The position numbers and the translations under genes are program-made. Below are positions 41,980 through 51,376 of a stretch of DNA of 64,000 nt, piece by piece (the first letter of the stretch is position 1; each line of letters starts with the position of its first letter). The notes under the pieces are model-generated. The model was not told where the DNA came from. It did not search any database and saw nothing but the letters and a program-made list of their open reading frames with translations. The DNA comes from FEB-22 sp003105195 (GTDB lineage Bacteria; Pseudomonadota; Alphaproteobacteria; Rhizobiales; Xanthobacteraceae). The DNA lies in assembly GCA_027493405.1 (NCBI GenBank), contig JAOSKV010000001.1, positions 1,201,033 to 1,265,032 of the forward strand. Reading direction: 5' to 3'.

Positions 41980-43056
41980 ATGACCCCTCCGCCGCCCCGC
42001 CAGCGCCTGTCCCGACTCCTGGAGACGCTGCTCCTCGCCGGTTCCGGCGGAGCCGCCTTCGGGCTCGCCGGCATGCCGGCCGGCTGGCTCTCGGGCGCCG
42101 TGCTCGCGGTCTCGGTCGCGGCGCTGGCGGGCCGGCCCGTATACGTTCCGGTGCCGCTCGCGCGCGTCGTCTTCGTGGTCCTCGGCATCTCGCTCGGCTC
42201 CGCGGTGACGCCGGGGCGGCTCGCCACGGTCGCGGCCTGGCCCGTGAGCCTCGCCGCGCTCCTCCTCGCCATGACGGCCGTCACGGTCGCCACCGCGGGC
42301 TATCTGCGGCGCGTCCACGGCTGGGACCCGCTCTCGGCCCTGCTCGCCTCCCTGCCGGGCGCGCTCTCCCAGGCGCTGGCGCTCGCCGCCGACACCGGCG
42401 CCGATGTTCGCGCCATCGCGACCGTGCATTCGGTGCGGCTCCTGGTGCTGGCGGTGGTGCTGCCGGCGCTCCTCGCGGCGATCGGGGTGGTCGGCGCGCC
42501 GCCGCCGCCGCGGCCTGCGCCGGCGCTGATCGCGGCGATCGACGATCTTGCGCTGCTCGTCGGCGTCGCCACGCTCGCCGCGCTGGTCGCCTACCGGTTC
42601 CGCCTGCCGGGCGGCCTGATCATCGGCGCCATGGTCGCCTCCGGCGCGCTCCACGGTTTCGGCCTGGTGGCCGACGTGTTGCCGCCCGAGATCGCCACCA
42701 TCGGCTTCGTCCTGCTCGGCGCGCTGATCGGAACCCGGCTCGGCGGCACCGACATGGCGACCCTCGGGCGGCTCGCCGCCGCCGGGCTCGGCGCGCTCGG
42801 CGTCGGCGCGACGGTCGCCTGCGGATCGGCCGTGCTGGTCGCGCTCGCCCTCGACCTGCCGCTCGGCGACGTCATTGTCGCCTATGCGCCGGGCGGCCTC
42901 GAGACCATGGCGATCCTCGCCTTCGCGCTCCATCTCGATCCCGCCTTCGTCGGCGTGCACCACCTCGCGCGATTCATTTTCGTGTCGCTGATCATGCCGC
43001 TCGCCGCCGCACGCCTGCGCGCTTCCGACCATTCCCCGAAGGGGCCGGTCGCCTAG
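41980..43056 (+). CDS. AbrB-family (ammonia monooxygenase-like) membrane transporter
   Basis: 358 residues with about ten to eleven hydrophobic helices in two similar halves, each with a LPGALS/GLAGMPAGWLSGA-type re-entrant segment (FGLAGMPAGWLSGAVLAVSVAAL; RLPGGLIIGAMVASGALHGFGL). The end of the second half has APGGLETMAILAFALHLDPAFVGVHHLARFIFV, the family hallmark. AbrB-family permeases are poorly characterised and this name does not imply ammonia oxidation. It lies between hemN and ccoN, divergent from hemN, and is not an obvious member of the oxidase pathway. Confidence 0.85.
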   Translation: MTPPPPRQRLSRLLETLLLAGSGGAAFGLAGMPAGWLSGAVLAVSVAALAGRPVYVPVPLARVVFVVLGISLGSAVTPGRLATVAAWPVSLAALLLAMTAVTVATAGYLRRVHGWDPLSALLASLPGALSQALALAADTGADVRAIATVHSVRLLVLAVVLPALLAAIGVVGAPPPPRPAPALIAAIDDLALLVGVATLAALVAYRFRLPGGLIIGAMVASGALHGFGLVADVLPPEIATIGFVLLGALIGTRLGGTDMATLGRLAAAGLGALGVGATVACGSAVLVALALDLPLGDVIVAYAPGGLETMAILAFALHLDPAFVGVHHLARFIFVSLIMPLAAARLRASDHSPKGPVA

Positions 43057-43076
43057 CGGCTCATTTCGTCCCGGAC

Positions 43077-43090
43077 TTGACATTTCTCAA
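43077..43090. promoter_or_regulatory. FNR/FixK-type box of the ccoNOQP operon
   Basis: TTGACATTTCTCAA fits TTGA-N6-TCAA. The centre lies ~74 bp before the ccoN ATG, so activation at -41.5 would give a leader of about 33 nt. This matches fixNOQP control by FixK/FNR in relatives. Confidence 0.85.
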
Positions 43091-43157
43091 TGCTGCACTG
43101 CCGTGCCGCAGGGAGGGTATCGCTCTGAAATGACGCGCGCCCGCGAAAGGCGAATCT

Positions 43158-44806
43158 ATGGCATACGCACACGCACAACGCTCCCTGACCATCGGCGAAG
43201 GGGGGCTCGCAGCCTTCTTCGTCGTCACGGCGTTTCTCACTCTGGTCGCGGCGGCCAAGGCCGAGGACGCTGCCTTCGCGTTCCATGCCTATCTCGGCGC
43301 CGCCGCGAGCGTCGCGGCGGTCTTCGCCGTCTTCAACCGCTATTTCCGCACGCCGGAGCTGCCGCCGCAGGAGATCGACGGGCGTCCGAACTACCAGCTC
43401 GGCCCGGTCAAGTTCGCGACCGCGGCCGCCGTGCTCTGGGGCATCGCGGGCTTCACGGTCGGCCTGATCATCGCGCTGCAGCTCGCCTATCCGGCGCTCA
43501 ATTTCGACCTGCCGTGGACCAATTTCGGGCGCCTGCGCCCGCTGCACACGTCGGCCGTGATCTTCGCCTTCGGCGGCAACGTGCTGATCGCGACCTCGCT
43601 CTACGTGGTGCAGCGCACGAGCCGCACCCGCATCGCCGGCGACCTCGCCCCCTGGTTCGTCGTGCTCGGCTACAACTTCTTCATCCTGATCGCGGGCACC
43701 GGCTACCTGCTGGGCGTCACCCAGTCGAAGGAATATGCCGAGCCCGAATGGTACGCCGACCTGTGGCTGACGATCGTCTGGGTGGTCTACCTGCTGGTCT
43801 TCATGGGCACCCTGATGAAGCGGAAAGAGCCGCACATCTTCGTCGCCAACTGGTTCTATCTCGCCTTCATCATCACCATCGCGGTGCTGCATCTCGGCAA
43901 CAATGCGACGCTGCCGGTGTCGGCGTTCGGCTCCAAGTCCTACATCGCCTGGGGGGCGTGCAGGACGCCATGTTCCAGTGGTGGTACGGCCACAACGCCG
44001 TCGGCTTCTTCCTCACCGCCGGCTTCCTCGGCATCATGTACTACTTCATCCCCAAGCGCGCCGAGCGCCCGATCTACTCCTACCGCCTGTCGATCATCCA
44101 CTTCTGGGCGCTGATCTTCCTCTACATCTGGGCCGGCCCGCATCACCTCCACTACACGGCGCTGCCCGACTGGGCGCAGACGCTCGGCATGACCTTCTCG
44201 ATCATGCTGTGGATGCCCTCCTGGGGCGGCATGATCAACGGCCTGATGACGCTCTCGGGCGCCTGGGACAAGCTGCGCACCGATCCGGTGCTGCGCATGA
44301 TGGTGGTGTCGGTCGCCTTCTACGGCATGTCGACCTTCGAGGGTCCGCTGATGTCCGTGAAGGCGGTCAACTCGCTCTCGCACTACACCGACTGGACCAT
44401 CGGCCACGTCCACTCCGGCGCCCTCGGCTGGGTCGCCTTCGTCTCCTTCGGCGCCGTCTACAGCCTGGTGCCCTGGCTCTGGAACCGCAAGCAGCTCTAC
44501 AGCCTCAAGCTCGTCAACTGGCACTTCTGGATCGCGACCATCGGCATCGTCCTCTACATCTCGGCGATGTGGGTGTCCGGGATCCTGCAGGGCCTGATGT
44601 GGCGCGCCTACACGAGCCTCGGGTTCCTCGAATACTCCTTCATCGAGACCGTGGAGGCGATGCATCCCTTCTACCTGATCCGGGCCGCGGGCGGCGCGCT
44701 GTTCGTCGCGGGCGCGCTGATCATGGCCTGGAACCTCTGGATGACGGTGCGCAGCGGCGAGGCCGAATCGGCCGCCCCGCGCGCGGCGCTCCAGCCTGCC
44801 GAGTGA
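43158..44806 (+). CDS. ccoN: cbb3-type cytochrome c oxidase subunit I, frameshifted
   Basis: Catalytic subunit of the high-affinity cbb3 oxidase. N-terminal part: RPLHTSAVIFAFGGNVLIATSLYVVQRTSRTR. C-terminal part in another frame: MFQWWYGHNAVGFFLTAGFLGIMYYF, GPHHLHYTALPDWAQTLG, SHYTDWTIGHVHSGALGW (heme and CuB histidines). The frame breaks within TGGGGGGCGTG at 43951-43960, where TGGGGCGGCGTG is expected (AWGGVQDAMFQ). One base in the G run is missing. The full protein would be ~549 residues. AAGG precedes the ATG. It opens the ccoNOQP unit downstream of the FixK box. Confidence 0.93.
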
Positions 44807-44815
44807 GGAGCCAAC

Positions 44816-45550
44816 ATGTCGTTCTGGACACGCCATCAGATCCTCGAGAAGAACTCGATCCTTCTCGTGATCGGCATCCTGCTGGTCGTCGCGGTCGGCG
44901 GACTGGTCGAGATCGCTCCACTCTTCTACCTGAAGAGCACGATCGAGAAGGTCGACGGCATGCGGCCCTACACGCCGCTCGAGCTCGCCGGCCGCGCGAT
45001 CTACATCCGCGAGGGCTGCTACAGCTGCCACTCGCAGATGGTGCGCACCCTGCGCGACGAGGTGGAGCGCTACGGCCACTACTCGCTGGCCGCCGAGAGC
45101 ATGTACGACCATCCCTTCCAGTGGGGATCGAAGCGCACCGGGCCCGACCTCGCCCGCGTCGGCGGCAAGTATTCGGACGAGTGGCATGTCGCGCACATGG
45201 TCAATCCGCGCGCCGTGGTGCCGCAGTCGATCATGCCGGGCTACCCCTTCCTGGCCGCGACCGACCTCGACTTCCGCGGCATCGCGGCCCACCTGAAGGC
45301 CAACCGCGCGGTCGGCGTGCCCTACACGGACGCGCAGGTCGAGAATGCGGCCGCCGACCTGAAGGCGCAGGCGACCCCGGACGACGCCGGGATCGGCGAC
45401 CTGCAGGCCCGCTACCCCAAGTCGATCGCCCGCGACTTCGACGGCAATCCGGCCCGCATCACCGAGATGGACGCGCTCGTCGCCTATCTCCAGATGCTCG
45501 GCACGCTCGTCGACTTCAAGAGCTACGACGCCAAGGTCAACCTGCGGTGA
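44816..45550 (+). CDS. ccoO: cbb3-type cytochrome c oxidase subunit II (monoheme)
   Basis: 244 residues with an N-terminal membrane anchor (NSILLVIGILLVVAVGGLVEIAPLF) and one heme c motif CYSCH in EGCYSCHSQMVRTLRDEVERYGHYS. MPGYPFL supplies the likely Met ligand. Electrons pass from CcoP through this subunit to CcoN. The gene starts 9 bp after ccoN. Confidence 0.96.
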   Translation: MSFWTRHQILEKNSILLVIGILLVVAVGGLVEIAPLFYLKSTIEKVDGMRPYTPLELAGRAIYIREGCYSCHSQMVRTLRDEVERYGHYSLAAESMYDHPFQWGSKRTGPDLARVGGKYSDEWHVAHMVNPRAVVPQSIMPGYPFLAATDLDFRGIAAHLKANRAVGVPYTDAQVENAAADLKAQATPDDAGIGDLQARYPKSIARDFDGNPARITEMDALVAYLQMLGTLVDFKSYDAKVNLR

Positions 45551-45563
45551 CGGGGACGCGAAG

Positions 45564-45728
45564 ATGAAAGCCATCGTCACGGTGCAGAGCTTCGTCTCCG
45601 ACCTCGTCGTCAGCGTCTGGACGCCGCTCTTCGTCATCCTGTTCGTCGCAATCGTCGCCTACGCGCTCTGGCCGCGCAACAAGAAGAAGTTCGACGCCGC
45701 CGCGCGCATGCCGCTGAGAGAGGACTGA
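45564..45728 (+). CDS. ccoQ: cbb3-type cytochrome c oxidase subunit CcoQ (FixQ)
   Basis: 54 residues: MKAIVTVQSFVSDLVVSVWTP, a membrane helix LFVILFVAIVAYALWP, then RNKKKFDAAARMPLRED. The helix-WPRNKKKFD-A arrangement is the usual CcoQ pattern. This small subunit stabilises the complex. It lies between ccoO and ccoP with gaps of 13 and 6 bp. Confidence 0.92.
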   Translation: MKAIVTVQSFVSDLVVSVWTPLFVILFVAIVAYALWPRNKKKFDAAARMPLRED

Positions 45729-45734
45729 GGAACC

Positions 45735-46607
45735 ATGGCCGATCACAAGGAAGTCGATGCCCTCTCCGGCACCGCCACCACGGGCCACGCGTGGGACGGC
45801 ATCAAGGAGCTCAACACGCCGCTGCCGCGCTGGTGGGTGCTGGTCTTCTACGCCACCATCGTCTGGTCGGTGGGCTACTGGGTGGTCTATCCGGCCTGGC
45901 CGCTGGTCTCGAACTACACCGCGGGCGTGTTCGGCTATTCCTCCCGCGGCGACGTCGCCGCCGAGCTGGCCGAGCTGCAGAAGGTCCGCGGCGCCAAGTC
46001 CACGGCGCTCGCCGATGCGACGCTCGCCGACGTCGAGAAGGACCAGGGCCTGCTCGCCTTCGCGCGCGCCCAGGGCAAGGCCGCCTTCGGCGACAACTGC
46101 GCCCCCTGCCACGGCAGCGGCGCCACCGGCTCGCGCGGCTATCCCAACCTCAACGACGACGACTGGCTGTGGGGCGGAACCGTCGATGAGATCCACCAGA
46201 CCATCACGGTGGGCATCCGCTCGGGCCACGCCAAGGCGCGCGAGAACCAGATGCCGGCCTTCGGCCGCGACGGCATGCTCAAGCGCCCCGAGATCGTCGA
46301 GGTCGCGAACTACGTCCGCTCGCTCTCCGGCCTGCCGGTCCGTCCCGGCAGCAATCTCGAGGCCGGCAAGAAGATCTTCGCCGAGAACTGCGTCGCCTGC
46401 CACGGCGACGACGGCAAGGGCAATGCCGAGCTCGGCGGGCCGAACCTGACCGACCGCATCTGGCTCTACGGCTCCGACGAGGCCACCATCGCCGATGTCG
46501 TCACGAACTCCCGCAACGGCGTGATGCCGGCCTGGGAGGGACGCCTCGACCCCGTGACCATCAAGGCGCTCGCGGTCTACGTCCACACCCTCGGCGGCGG
46601 CAAGTGA
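45735..46607 (+). CDS. ccoP: cbb3-type cytochrome c oxidase subunit III (diheme)
   Basis: 290 residues. One membrane helix (WWVLVFYATIVWSVGYWVVYPAWPL) precedes a periplasmic part with two cytochrome c domains with heme motifs CAPCH (NCAPCHGSGATGSRGYPNL) and CVACH (NCVACHGDDGKGNAELGGPNL). MPAFGRDGM and MPAWEGRL supply Met ligands. It receives electrons from soluble cytochrome c. This closes the ccoNOQP unit. Confidence 0.96.
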   Translation: MADHKEVDALSGTATTGHAWDGIKELNTPLPRWWVLVFYATIVWSVGYWVVYPAWPLVSNYTAGVFGYSSRGDVAAELAELQKVRGAKSTALADATLADVEKDQGLLAFARAQGKAAFGDNCAPCHGSGATGSRGYPNLNDDDWLWGGTVDEIHQTITVGIRSGHAKARENQMPAFGRDGMLKRPEIVEVANYVRSLSGLPVRPGSNLEAGKKIFAENCVACHGDDGKGNAELGGPNLTDRIWLYGSDEATIADVVTNSRNGVMPAWEGRLDPVTIKALAVYVHTLGGGK

Positions 46608-46741
46608 CGGCGGGCCGCGCGCCCGCGCGGCCCCCCACGGCATGCGCGGGGTCGTCCCGCGCATCCGTGTCCTCGCGGTCGATGCCGAGCCTGATCGGCC
46701 GGGCGGACGTCGGGCATGACGCAACGGCGCCTGGGCCCCGT

Positions 46742-46755
46742 TTGAGATCGATCAA
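46742..46755. promoter_or_regulatory. FNR/FixK-type box of the ccoGHIS operon
   Basis: TTGAGATCGATCAA fits TTGA-N6-TCAA. With a -41.5 position the transcript starts near 46790, which argues for the ccoG ATG at 46817 over the earlier one at 46781. Confidence 0.85.
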
Positions 46756-46816
46756 GGCGGGCGGGCGCCGCGGCGCCTAGATGGAGGCTTCCGGTTCCAA
46801 TCCGGTCCCCCCGCCG

Positions 46817-48265
46817 ATGAACAAGATGACAGACCCCGCCGATCTCGACTTCGGGCCCCTCTACGAGGCCCACAAGAAGGTCTATCCCCAGAGCGTCTCC
46901 GGCACCTTCCGCAACATCAAGTGGGCGCTGCTGGCGATCTGCCTCGGCATCTACTACCTGCTGCCCTTCGTGCGCTGGGACCGCGGCCCGCTCGCGCCGA
47001 GCCAGGCCGTGCTGATCGATTTCCCGAACCGCCGCTTCTACTTCTTCTTCATCGAGATCTGGCCGCAGGAGGTCTACTACTTCACGGGCCTGCTGATCAT
47101 CGCGGCCATGGCGCTGTTCCTGATGAACGCCGTCGGCGGGCGCATCTGGTGCGGCTATCTCTGCCCGCAGACCGTCTGGACCGACCTGTTCTACGCGGTC
47201 GAGCGCTGGATCGAGGGCGACCGCCGCGAGCGCATGAAGAAGGACAAGACCGGCTTCACGGCGCGGCGTGCCCTCGAGCTCACGGCCAAGCATGCGATCT
47301 GGCTGATGATCGCCTGGTGGACCGGCGGCGCCTGGGTGCTCTATTTCTCGGATGCCCCGACGCTGGTGAAGGACCTCGCCACCTTCCAGGCTCCGTTCAT
47401 CGCCTATGCCTGGATCGGCATCCTCACCTTCACGACCTACACGCTCGCCGGGTTCATGCGCGAGCAGGTCTGCGTCTACATGTGCCCCTGGCCGCGCATC
47501 CAGGCGGCGCTGACCGACGAGTGGGCGCTCAACGTCACCTACCGCCACGACCGCGGCGAGCCGCGCATGTCGGTCAAGAAGGCCGAGGAGCTTCGCGCCC
47601 AGGGCGCGCCGGCCGGCGACTGCATCGACTGCCGCCAGTGCGTCGCGGTGTGCCCCACCGGCATCGACATCCGCGACGGCGCGCAGCTCGAATGCATCAT
47701 GTGCGGCCTGTGCATCGACGCCTGCGACAACGTCATGGAGAAGATCGGCCGGCCGACGCGGCTGATCGCCTACGACAACGAGATCAACATCAATCGCCGC
47801 ATGGAAGGCGAGCCGGAGATCTACCGGCCCGTTCGCCCGCGCACCATCGCCTACACGCTCATCATCGCGGCGGTCGGCGGCCTGATGCTCTACACGCTGC
47901 TCACCCGCGCGCTGCTCGACGTCAGCGTGCTGCACGACCGCAACCCGCTCTTCGTCGCCCTCTCGGACGGCTCGGTGCGCAACGCCTACACGGTCCGCTT
48001 CATCAACAAGCGGCCGGAGGCCCGCGCCTTCGCGCTCGACGTCGAGGGCCTGCCCTATCCGCTGGTGACCGTGGTCGGCACCGACTCGATCGTGGTCGGC
48101 GAGCCGCTGGTCGCGGTCGGCCCCGACCAGACCCGCGAGGTGCGGGTGCTGGTCACGGTCCCGGCCGGGCGGCCGCTCGACAAGTCCACCCCCGTCACCT
48201 TCAAGGCGATCGACATGGAGAGCCGCGAGATCGCCACGGCGCGCGACCACTTCATCGCGCCCTGA
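46817..48265 (+). CDS. ccoG: Cytochrome oxidase accessory protein CcoG (FixG/RdxA family)
   Basis: 482 residues from ATG 46817 (MNKMTDPADLDFGPLYEAHKKVYPQ). The in-frame ATG at 46781 is nine bases upstream of the predicted transcript start, so it is less likely. Several membrane helices are followed by a double 4Fe-4S ferredoxin domain: CIDCRQCVAVCPTGIDIRDG and CIMCGLCIDACD. CcoG is a membrane-bound iron-sulfur protein that acts in Cu(II) reduction for cbb3 assembly. The C-terminal ~120 residues form a periplasmic Ig-like domain. Confidence 0.93.
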   Translation: MNKMTDPADLDFGPLYEAHKKVYPQSVSGTFRNIKWALLAICLGIYYLLPFVRWDRGPLAPSQAVLIDFPNRRFYFFFIEIWPQEVYYFTGLLIIAAMALFLMNAVGGRIWCGYLCPQTVWTDLFYAVERWIEGDRRERMKKDKTGFTARRALELTAKHAIWLMIAWWTGGAWVLYFSDAPTLVKDLATFQAPFIAYAWIGILTFTTYTLAGFMREQVCVYMCPWPRIQAALTDEWALNVTYRHDRGEPRMSVKKAEELRAQGAPAGDCIDCRQCVAVCPTGIDIRDGAQLECIMCGLCIDACDNVMEKIGRPTRLIAYDNEININRRMEGEPEIYRPVRPRTIAYTLIIAAVGGLMLYTLLTRALLDVSVLHDRNPLFVALSDGSVRNAYTVRFINKRPEARAFALDVEGLPYPLVTVVGTDSIVVGEPLVAVGPDQTREVRVLVTVPAGRPLDKSTPVTFKAIDMESREIATARDHFIAP

Positions 48266-48283
48266 ACCTCACTGGAGACATCG

Positions 48284-48778
48284 ATGGCCCCCGCATCGTC
48301 ACGTCCTCTCACCGGCCGCCGCGTCCTCGTCTACCTGCTCGCGTTCTTCGGCATCGTGTTCGCGGCCAATGGCGTGCTGATCAAGGTCGCGCTCGACACC
48401 ATGCCGGGCCTCGAGGTGGAGAGCGCCTACCGGGCCTCGCTCGCCTTCAATCGCGAAGCCCGCGCCGCGGAGGCGCAGGCCGCGCGCGGCTGGCGCGTCG
48501 AGGCCCATGTGGAGCGCGACCCGGCCGGCCGGGCGACGATCCGGGTCGAGGCGCGCGACCGCGCCGGCGCGCCGCTGGCGGGCCTCGCCTTCTCGGCGCG
48601 CCTGGCGCGCCCGGCCGACAAGCGGCTCGACCGCGAGATCGCGCTCGCCGAGCGCGAGAGCGGCATCTACCGCGGCACCCTCGAGGACGTCGCCCTCGGC
48701 CAGTGGGACCTGGTGCTCGAGGCCGAGCGCGCGAGCGCCTCGCTGTTCCGCGCGCGCAACCGCGTCGTGCTCCGGTAG
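48284..48778 (+). CDS. ccoH: FixH family cbb3 oxidase assembly protein
   Basis: 164 residues: an N-terminal membrane helix (VLVYLLAFFGIVFAANGVLIKVAL), a conserved MPGLEVESAYRASLAFNREARAAEAQAARGWRVEA segment, and a beta-rich periplasmic domain. It is needed for cbb3 maturation and interacts with the CcoN-containing complex. It is 18 bp after ccoG. A strong Ala/Arg composition near its end is typical of this genome. Confidence 0.93.
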   Translation: MAPASSRPLTGRRVLVYLLAFFGIVFAANGVLIKVALDTMPGLEVESAYRASLAFNREARAAEAQAARGWRVEAHVERDPAGRATIRVEARDRAGAPLAGLAFSARLARPADKRLDREIALAERESGIYRGTLEDVALGQWDLVLEAERASASLFRARNRVVLR

Positions 48779-48796
48779 CCGCCGCCCGGCCGAACC

Positions 48797-50986
48797 ATGC
48801 CCGAGACCCGCGATCTCTCCCACTTCGTCAAGCGTCTCGACGGCGGGGTCGCGCATATCGATCTCGCGGTCGAGGGGATCACCTGCGCGGCCTGCATGGT
48901 CGCGATCGAGGACGGGCTCTCCGCCGTCCCCGAGGTCACCCGCGCGCGCGTCAACCTCACCAACCGGCGCGTCGCCGTGGAATGGCGGGACGGGGCGCTC
49001 GATCCGGTGCGCGTGATCGACCGGCTCGCCGATCTCGGCTACCGCGCCTATCCGTTCGAGCCCGCGAGCGCCGAGGCCGAGGAGGAGAAGGAGTCCCGCT
49101 TCCTGCTGCGCTGCCTCGGCGTCGCCGCCTTCGCGATGATGAACGTGATGCTGCTCTCGGTCTCGGTCTGGTCCGGCAACGCCACCGACATCACGCCCGA
49201 GCAGCGCGATTTCTTCCACTGGCTCTCGGCCCTGATCGCCCTGCCGGCCGCCGCCTATGCGGGCCAGCCCTTCTTCCGCTCCGCCATGCGCGCCCTGATG
49301 GCCAGGAGCCTCAACATGGACGTGCCGATCACGCTCGGCGTGCTGCTCGCGCTCGGCATGTCGGTGGTCGAGACCCTGAACCACGCCGAGCACGCCTATT
49401 TCGACTCGGCCGTCATGCTGCTCACCTTCCTGCTCGCCGGGCGTTTCCTCGACCAGAACATGCGCCGGCGCACCCGCGCGGTCGCCGGCAACCTGGCGGC
49501 GTTGAAGGCCGAGACCGCCTCCAAGTTCGTGACCCCGGAGGAGATCCGCGAGGTGCCGATCGCCGCGATCCATGCGGGCGACCTGGTGCTGGTGCGGCCC
49601 GGCGAGCGCATCGCCGTGGACGGCGTCGTCACCGAGGGCCGCTCGGAGATCGACCAGAGCCTGGTGACCGGCGAGACCGCCCATGTGGCGGCCGCCCGGG
49701 GGACGCAGGTCTATGCCGGGACCCTGAACGTCTCGGGCACGCTGCGCGTGCGCGTGAGCGCGGCCGCCAAGGGCACGCTGCTCGACGAGGTCACGCGCCT
49801 GCTCGACAACGCGGTCCAGGCCCGCTCGCGCTACGTGCGCCTCGCCGACCGCGCCTCGCGGCTCTACGCGCCGGTCGTGCATTTGACCGCCTTGGCGACC
49901 GTGCTGGGCTGGCTCGCGCTCGGCGCCGGCTGGCACTTCGCCATCGTCACGGCCATCGCGGTCCTGATCATCACGTGTCCCTGCGCGCTGGCGCTGGCGA
50001 TCCCCGCCGTGCAGGTGGTCGCCTCCGGCGCGCTGTTCCGCGCCAATGTGCTCCTCAATGCGGGCGACGCCATCGAGCGCCTGGCCGGGACCGACACGGT
50101 GGTATTCGACAAGACCGGGACGCTGACGCTGCCCGAGCCCGCGCTCGCCAATGCGGGCGACGTTCCGGCCGAGACGCTCGCGCTCGCCGGGCGCCTCGCG
50201 CTCGCCAGCCGCCATCCGCTCGCCGCCGCGGTCGCCCGCGCGGCCGGCGCCCGGGAGCCGCTTGCGGACGCCGTGGAGGAGCCCGGCCAGGGCGTGCGCG
50301 CCGAGCTCGCCGGGCAGGAGCTCCGGCTCGGCCGTCCGTCCTTCTGCGGCGCCGGGCGCGAGGCCGCGGCGCTCGCCGCCGCCGACCCCGAGGCCTCGCT
50401 GATCGCCTTCGCGCACGGAACCGAGCGCGTCGTCTTCGCGGTGCGCCAGCGGCTGCGCCCGGACGCGGTCGCGGTCGTGGGGCGCCTCAAGCGGCGCGGC
50501 ATCGCGGTGGAGATCCTCTCGGGCGACCGCCCCAGCGCGGTGGCGCCGGTGGCGCGGGCCCTCGGCATCGCCGAGAGCCGCGCCGGCGTCACGCCGGCCG
50601 AGAAGATCGCCCGCATCGAGGATCTCAAGCGCGCCGGCCGCAAGGTGTTGATGGTCGGCGACGGCCTCAACGATGCGCCCGCGCTCGCCGCCGCCGACGT
50701 CTCGCTCTCGCCCGTCACCGCGGTGCACCTCACCCAGGCCGCGGCCGACGCCGTGTTCCTCGGCGACCGCCTCGCGCCCGTGGCGGACGCCCTCGCGCTC
50801 TCCGCCAAGGCCCGGCGCGTGATGCGCGGGAACCTGTGGCTCGCCGTGGTCTACAATGCGGTCGCGGTGCCGGTCGCGGTGCTCGGCTTCGTTACGCCCC
50901 TGATCGCCGCGCTGGCGATGTCCGGTTCTTCCGTGCTCGTCACCCTCAACGCGCTGCGCGCGCGCCACTTGCCGGAGGTGCGCTGA
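48797..50986 (+). CDS. ccoI: Copper-translocating P-type ATPase FixI/CcoI
   Basis: 729 residues. The N-terminal heavy-metal domain has GITCAACMVAIEDGL. The membrane site is ITCPCALALAIP. Phosphorylation is at VFDKTGTL, and the hinge is VGDGLNDAPAL. The phosphatase motif SLVTGE also occurs. CcoI is the P1B ATPase that exports copper for the cbb3 binuclear site. The C-terminal 40 residues are normal. The stop overlaps the ccoS start (TGATG). Confidence 0.96.
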   Translation: MPETRDLSHFVKRLDGGVAHIDLAVEGITCAACMVAIEDGLSAVPEVTRARVNLTNRRVAVEWRDGALDPVRVIDRLADLGYRAYPFEPASAEAEEEKESRFLLRCLGVAAFAMMNVMLLSVSVWSGNATDITPEQRDFFHWLSALIALPAAAYAGQPFFRSAMRALMARSLNMDVPITLGVLLALGMSVVETLNHAEHAYFDSAVMLLTFLLAGRFLDQNMRRRTRAVAGNLAALKAETASKFVTPEEIREVPIAAIHAGDLVLVRPGERIAVDGVVTEGRSEIDQSLVTGETAHVAAARGTQVYAGTLNVSGTLRVRVSAAAKGTLLDEVTRLLDNAVQARSRYVRLADRASRLYAPVVHLTALATVLGWLALGAGWHFAIVTAIAVLIITCPCALALAIPAVQVVASGALFRANVLLNAGDAIERLAGTDTVVFDKTGTLTLPEPALANAGDVPAETLALAGRLALASRHPLAAAVARAAGAREPLADAVEEPGQGVRAELAGQELRLGRPSFCGAGREAAALAAADPEASLIAFAHGTERVVFAVRQRLRPDAVAVVGRLKRRGIAVEILSGDRPSAVAPVARALGIAESRAGVTPAEKIARIEDLKRAGRKVLMVGDGLNDAPALAAADVSLSPVTAVHLTQAAADAVFLGDRLAPVADALALSAKARRVMRGNLWLAVVYNAVAVPVAVLGFVTPLIAALAMSGSSVLVTLNALRARHLPEVR

Positions 50987-51156
50987 TGGAGGTCCTGGTC
51001 TACCTGGTGCCGCTCGCCCTCGGCCTCGGCCTGCTCGGCCTCGTCGCCTTCCTCTGGTCGCTCAAGTCCGGCCAGTACGACGACCTCGACGGCGCCGCCT
51101 GGCGCGCCATCATGGACGACGACGAGAAGCCCGCAGACAAGACGGGCCCGTCCTGA
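50986..51156 (+). CDS. ccoS: cbb3 oxidase maturation protein CcoS (FixS)
   Basis: 56 residues: an N-terminal helix MEVLVYLVPLALGLGLLGLVAFLWSLKSGQYDDLDGAAWRAI, then a short acidic tail. The helix followed by LKSGQYDDLDG is the CcoS signature. It is essential for incorporating copper and heme in CcoN of Rhodobacter. It ends the ccoGHIS unit. Confidence 0.92.
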   Translation: MEVLVYLVPLALGLGLLGLVAFLWSLKSGQYDDLDGAAWRAIMDDDEKPADKTGPS

Positions 51157-51376
51157 GCCGTCCCGGATCCCCGGGCCCGGGTATCGAACGACGGCTCACG
51201 CCAAGTGCTTGATTTGTCTAGACCTGGCCCTGGACTTCGCGCCCGAGGCGGTAACGGTCGGCCCCGATACGCCGACGCCCGGCCAGGGCCGGGCGCACGA
51301 CTTCGACGATGAGTTCTTGCGCCGTTTTGCCTGTCCGGTCAAACCGGACGGGGCCGCAATGATCGTTGTCGACAGG

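Noticed and set aside
46781..46816. The earlier ccoG start at 46781
   Set aside because: It would begin before the transcript start expected from the FixK-type box. The ATG at 46817 gives a normal N-terminus.
46921..51156. A 1411-codon frame overlapping ccoG, ccoH, ccoI
   Set aside because: It lies in another frame of the well-identified ccoGHIS genes. Only its last 56 codons (ccoS) are real.
51340..51356. TCCGGTCAAACCGGA as a hemA terminator
   Set aside because: The stem is short and no T-run follows on the hemA strand, so I do not call it a terminator.
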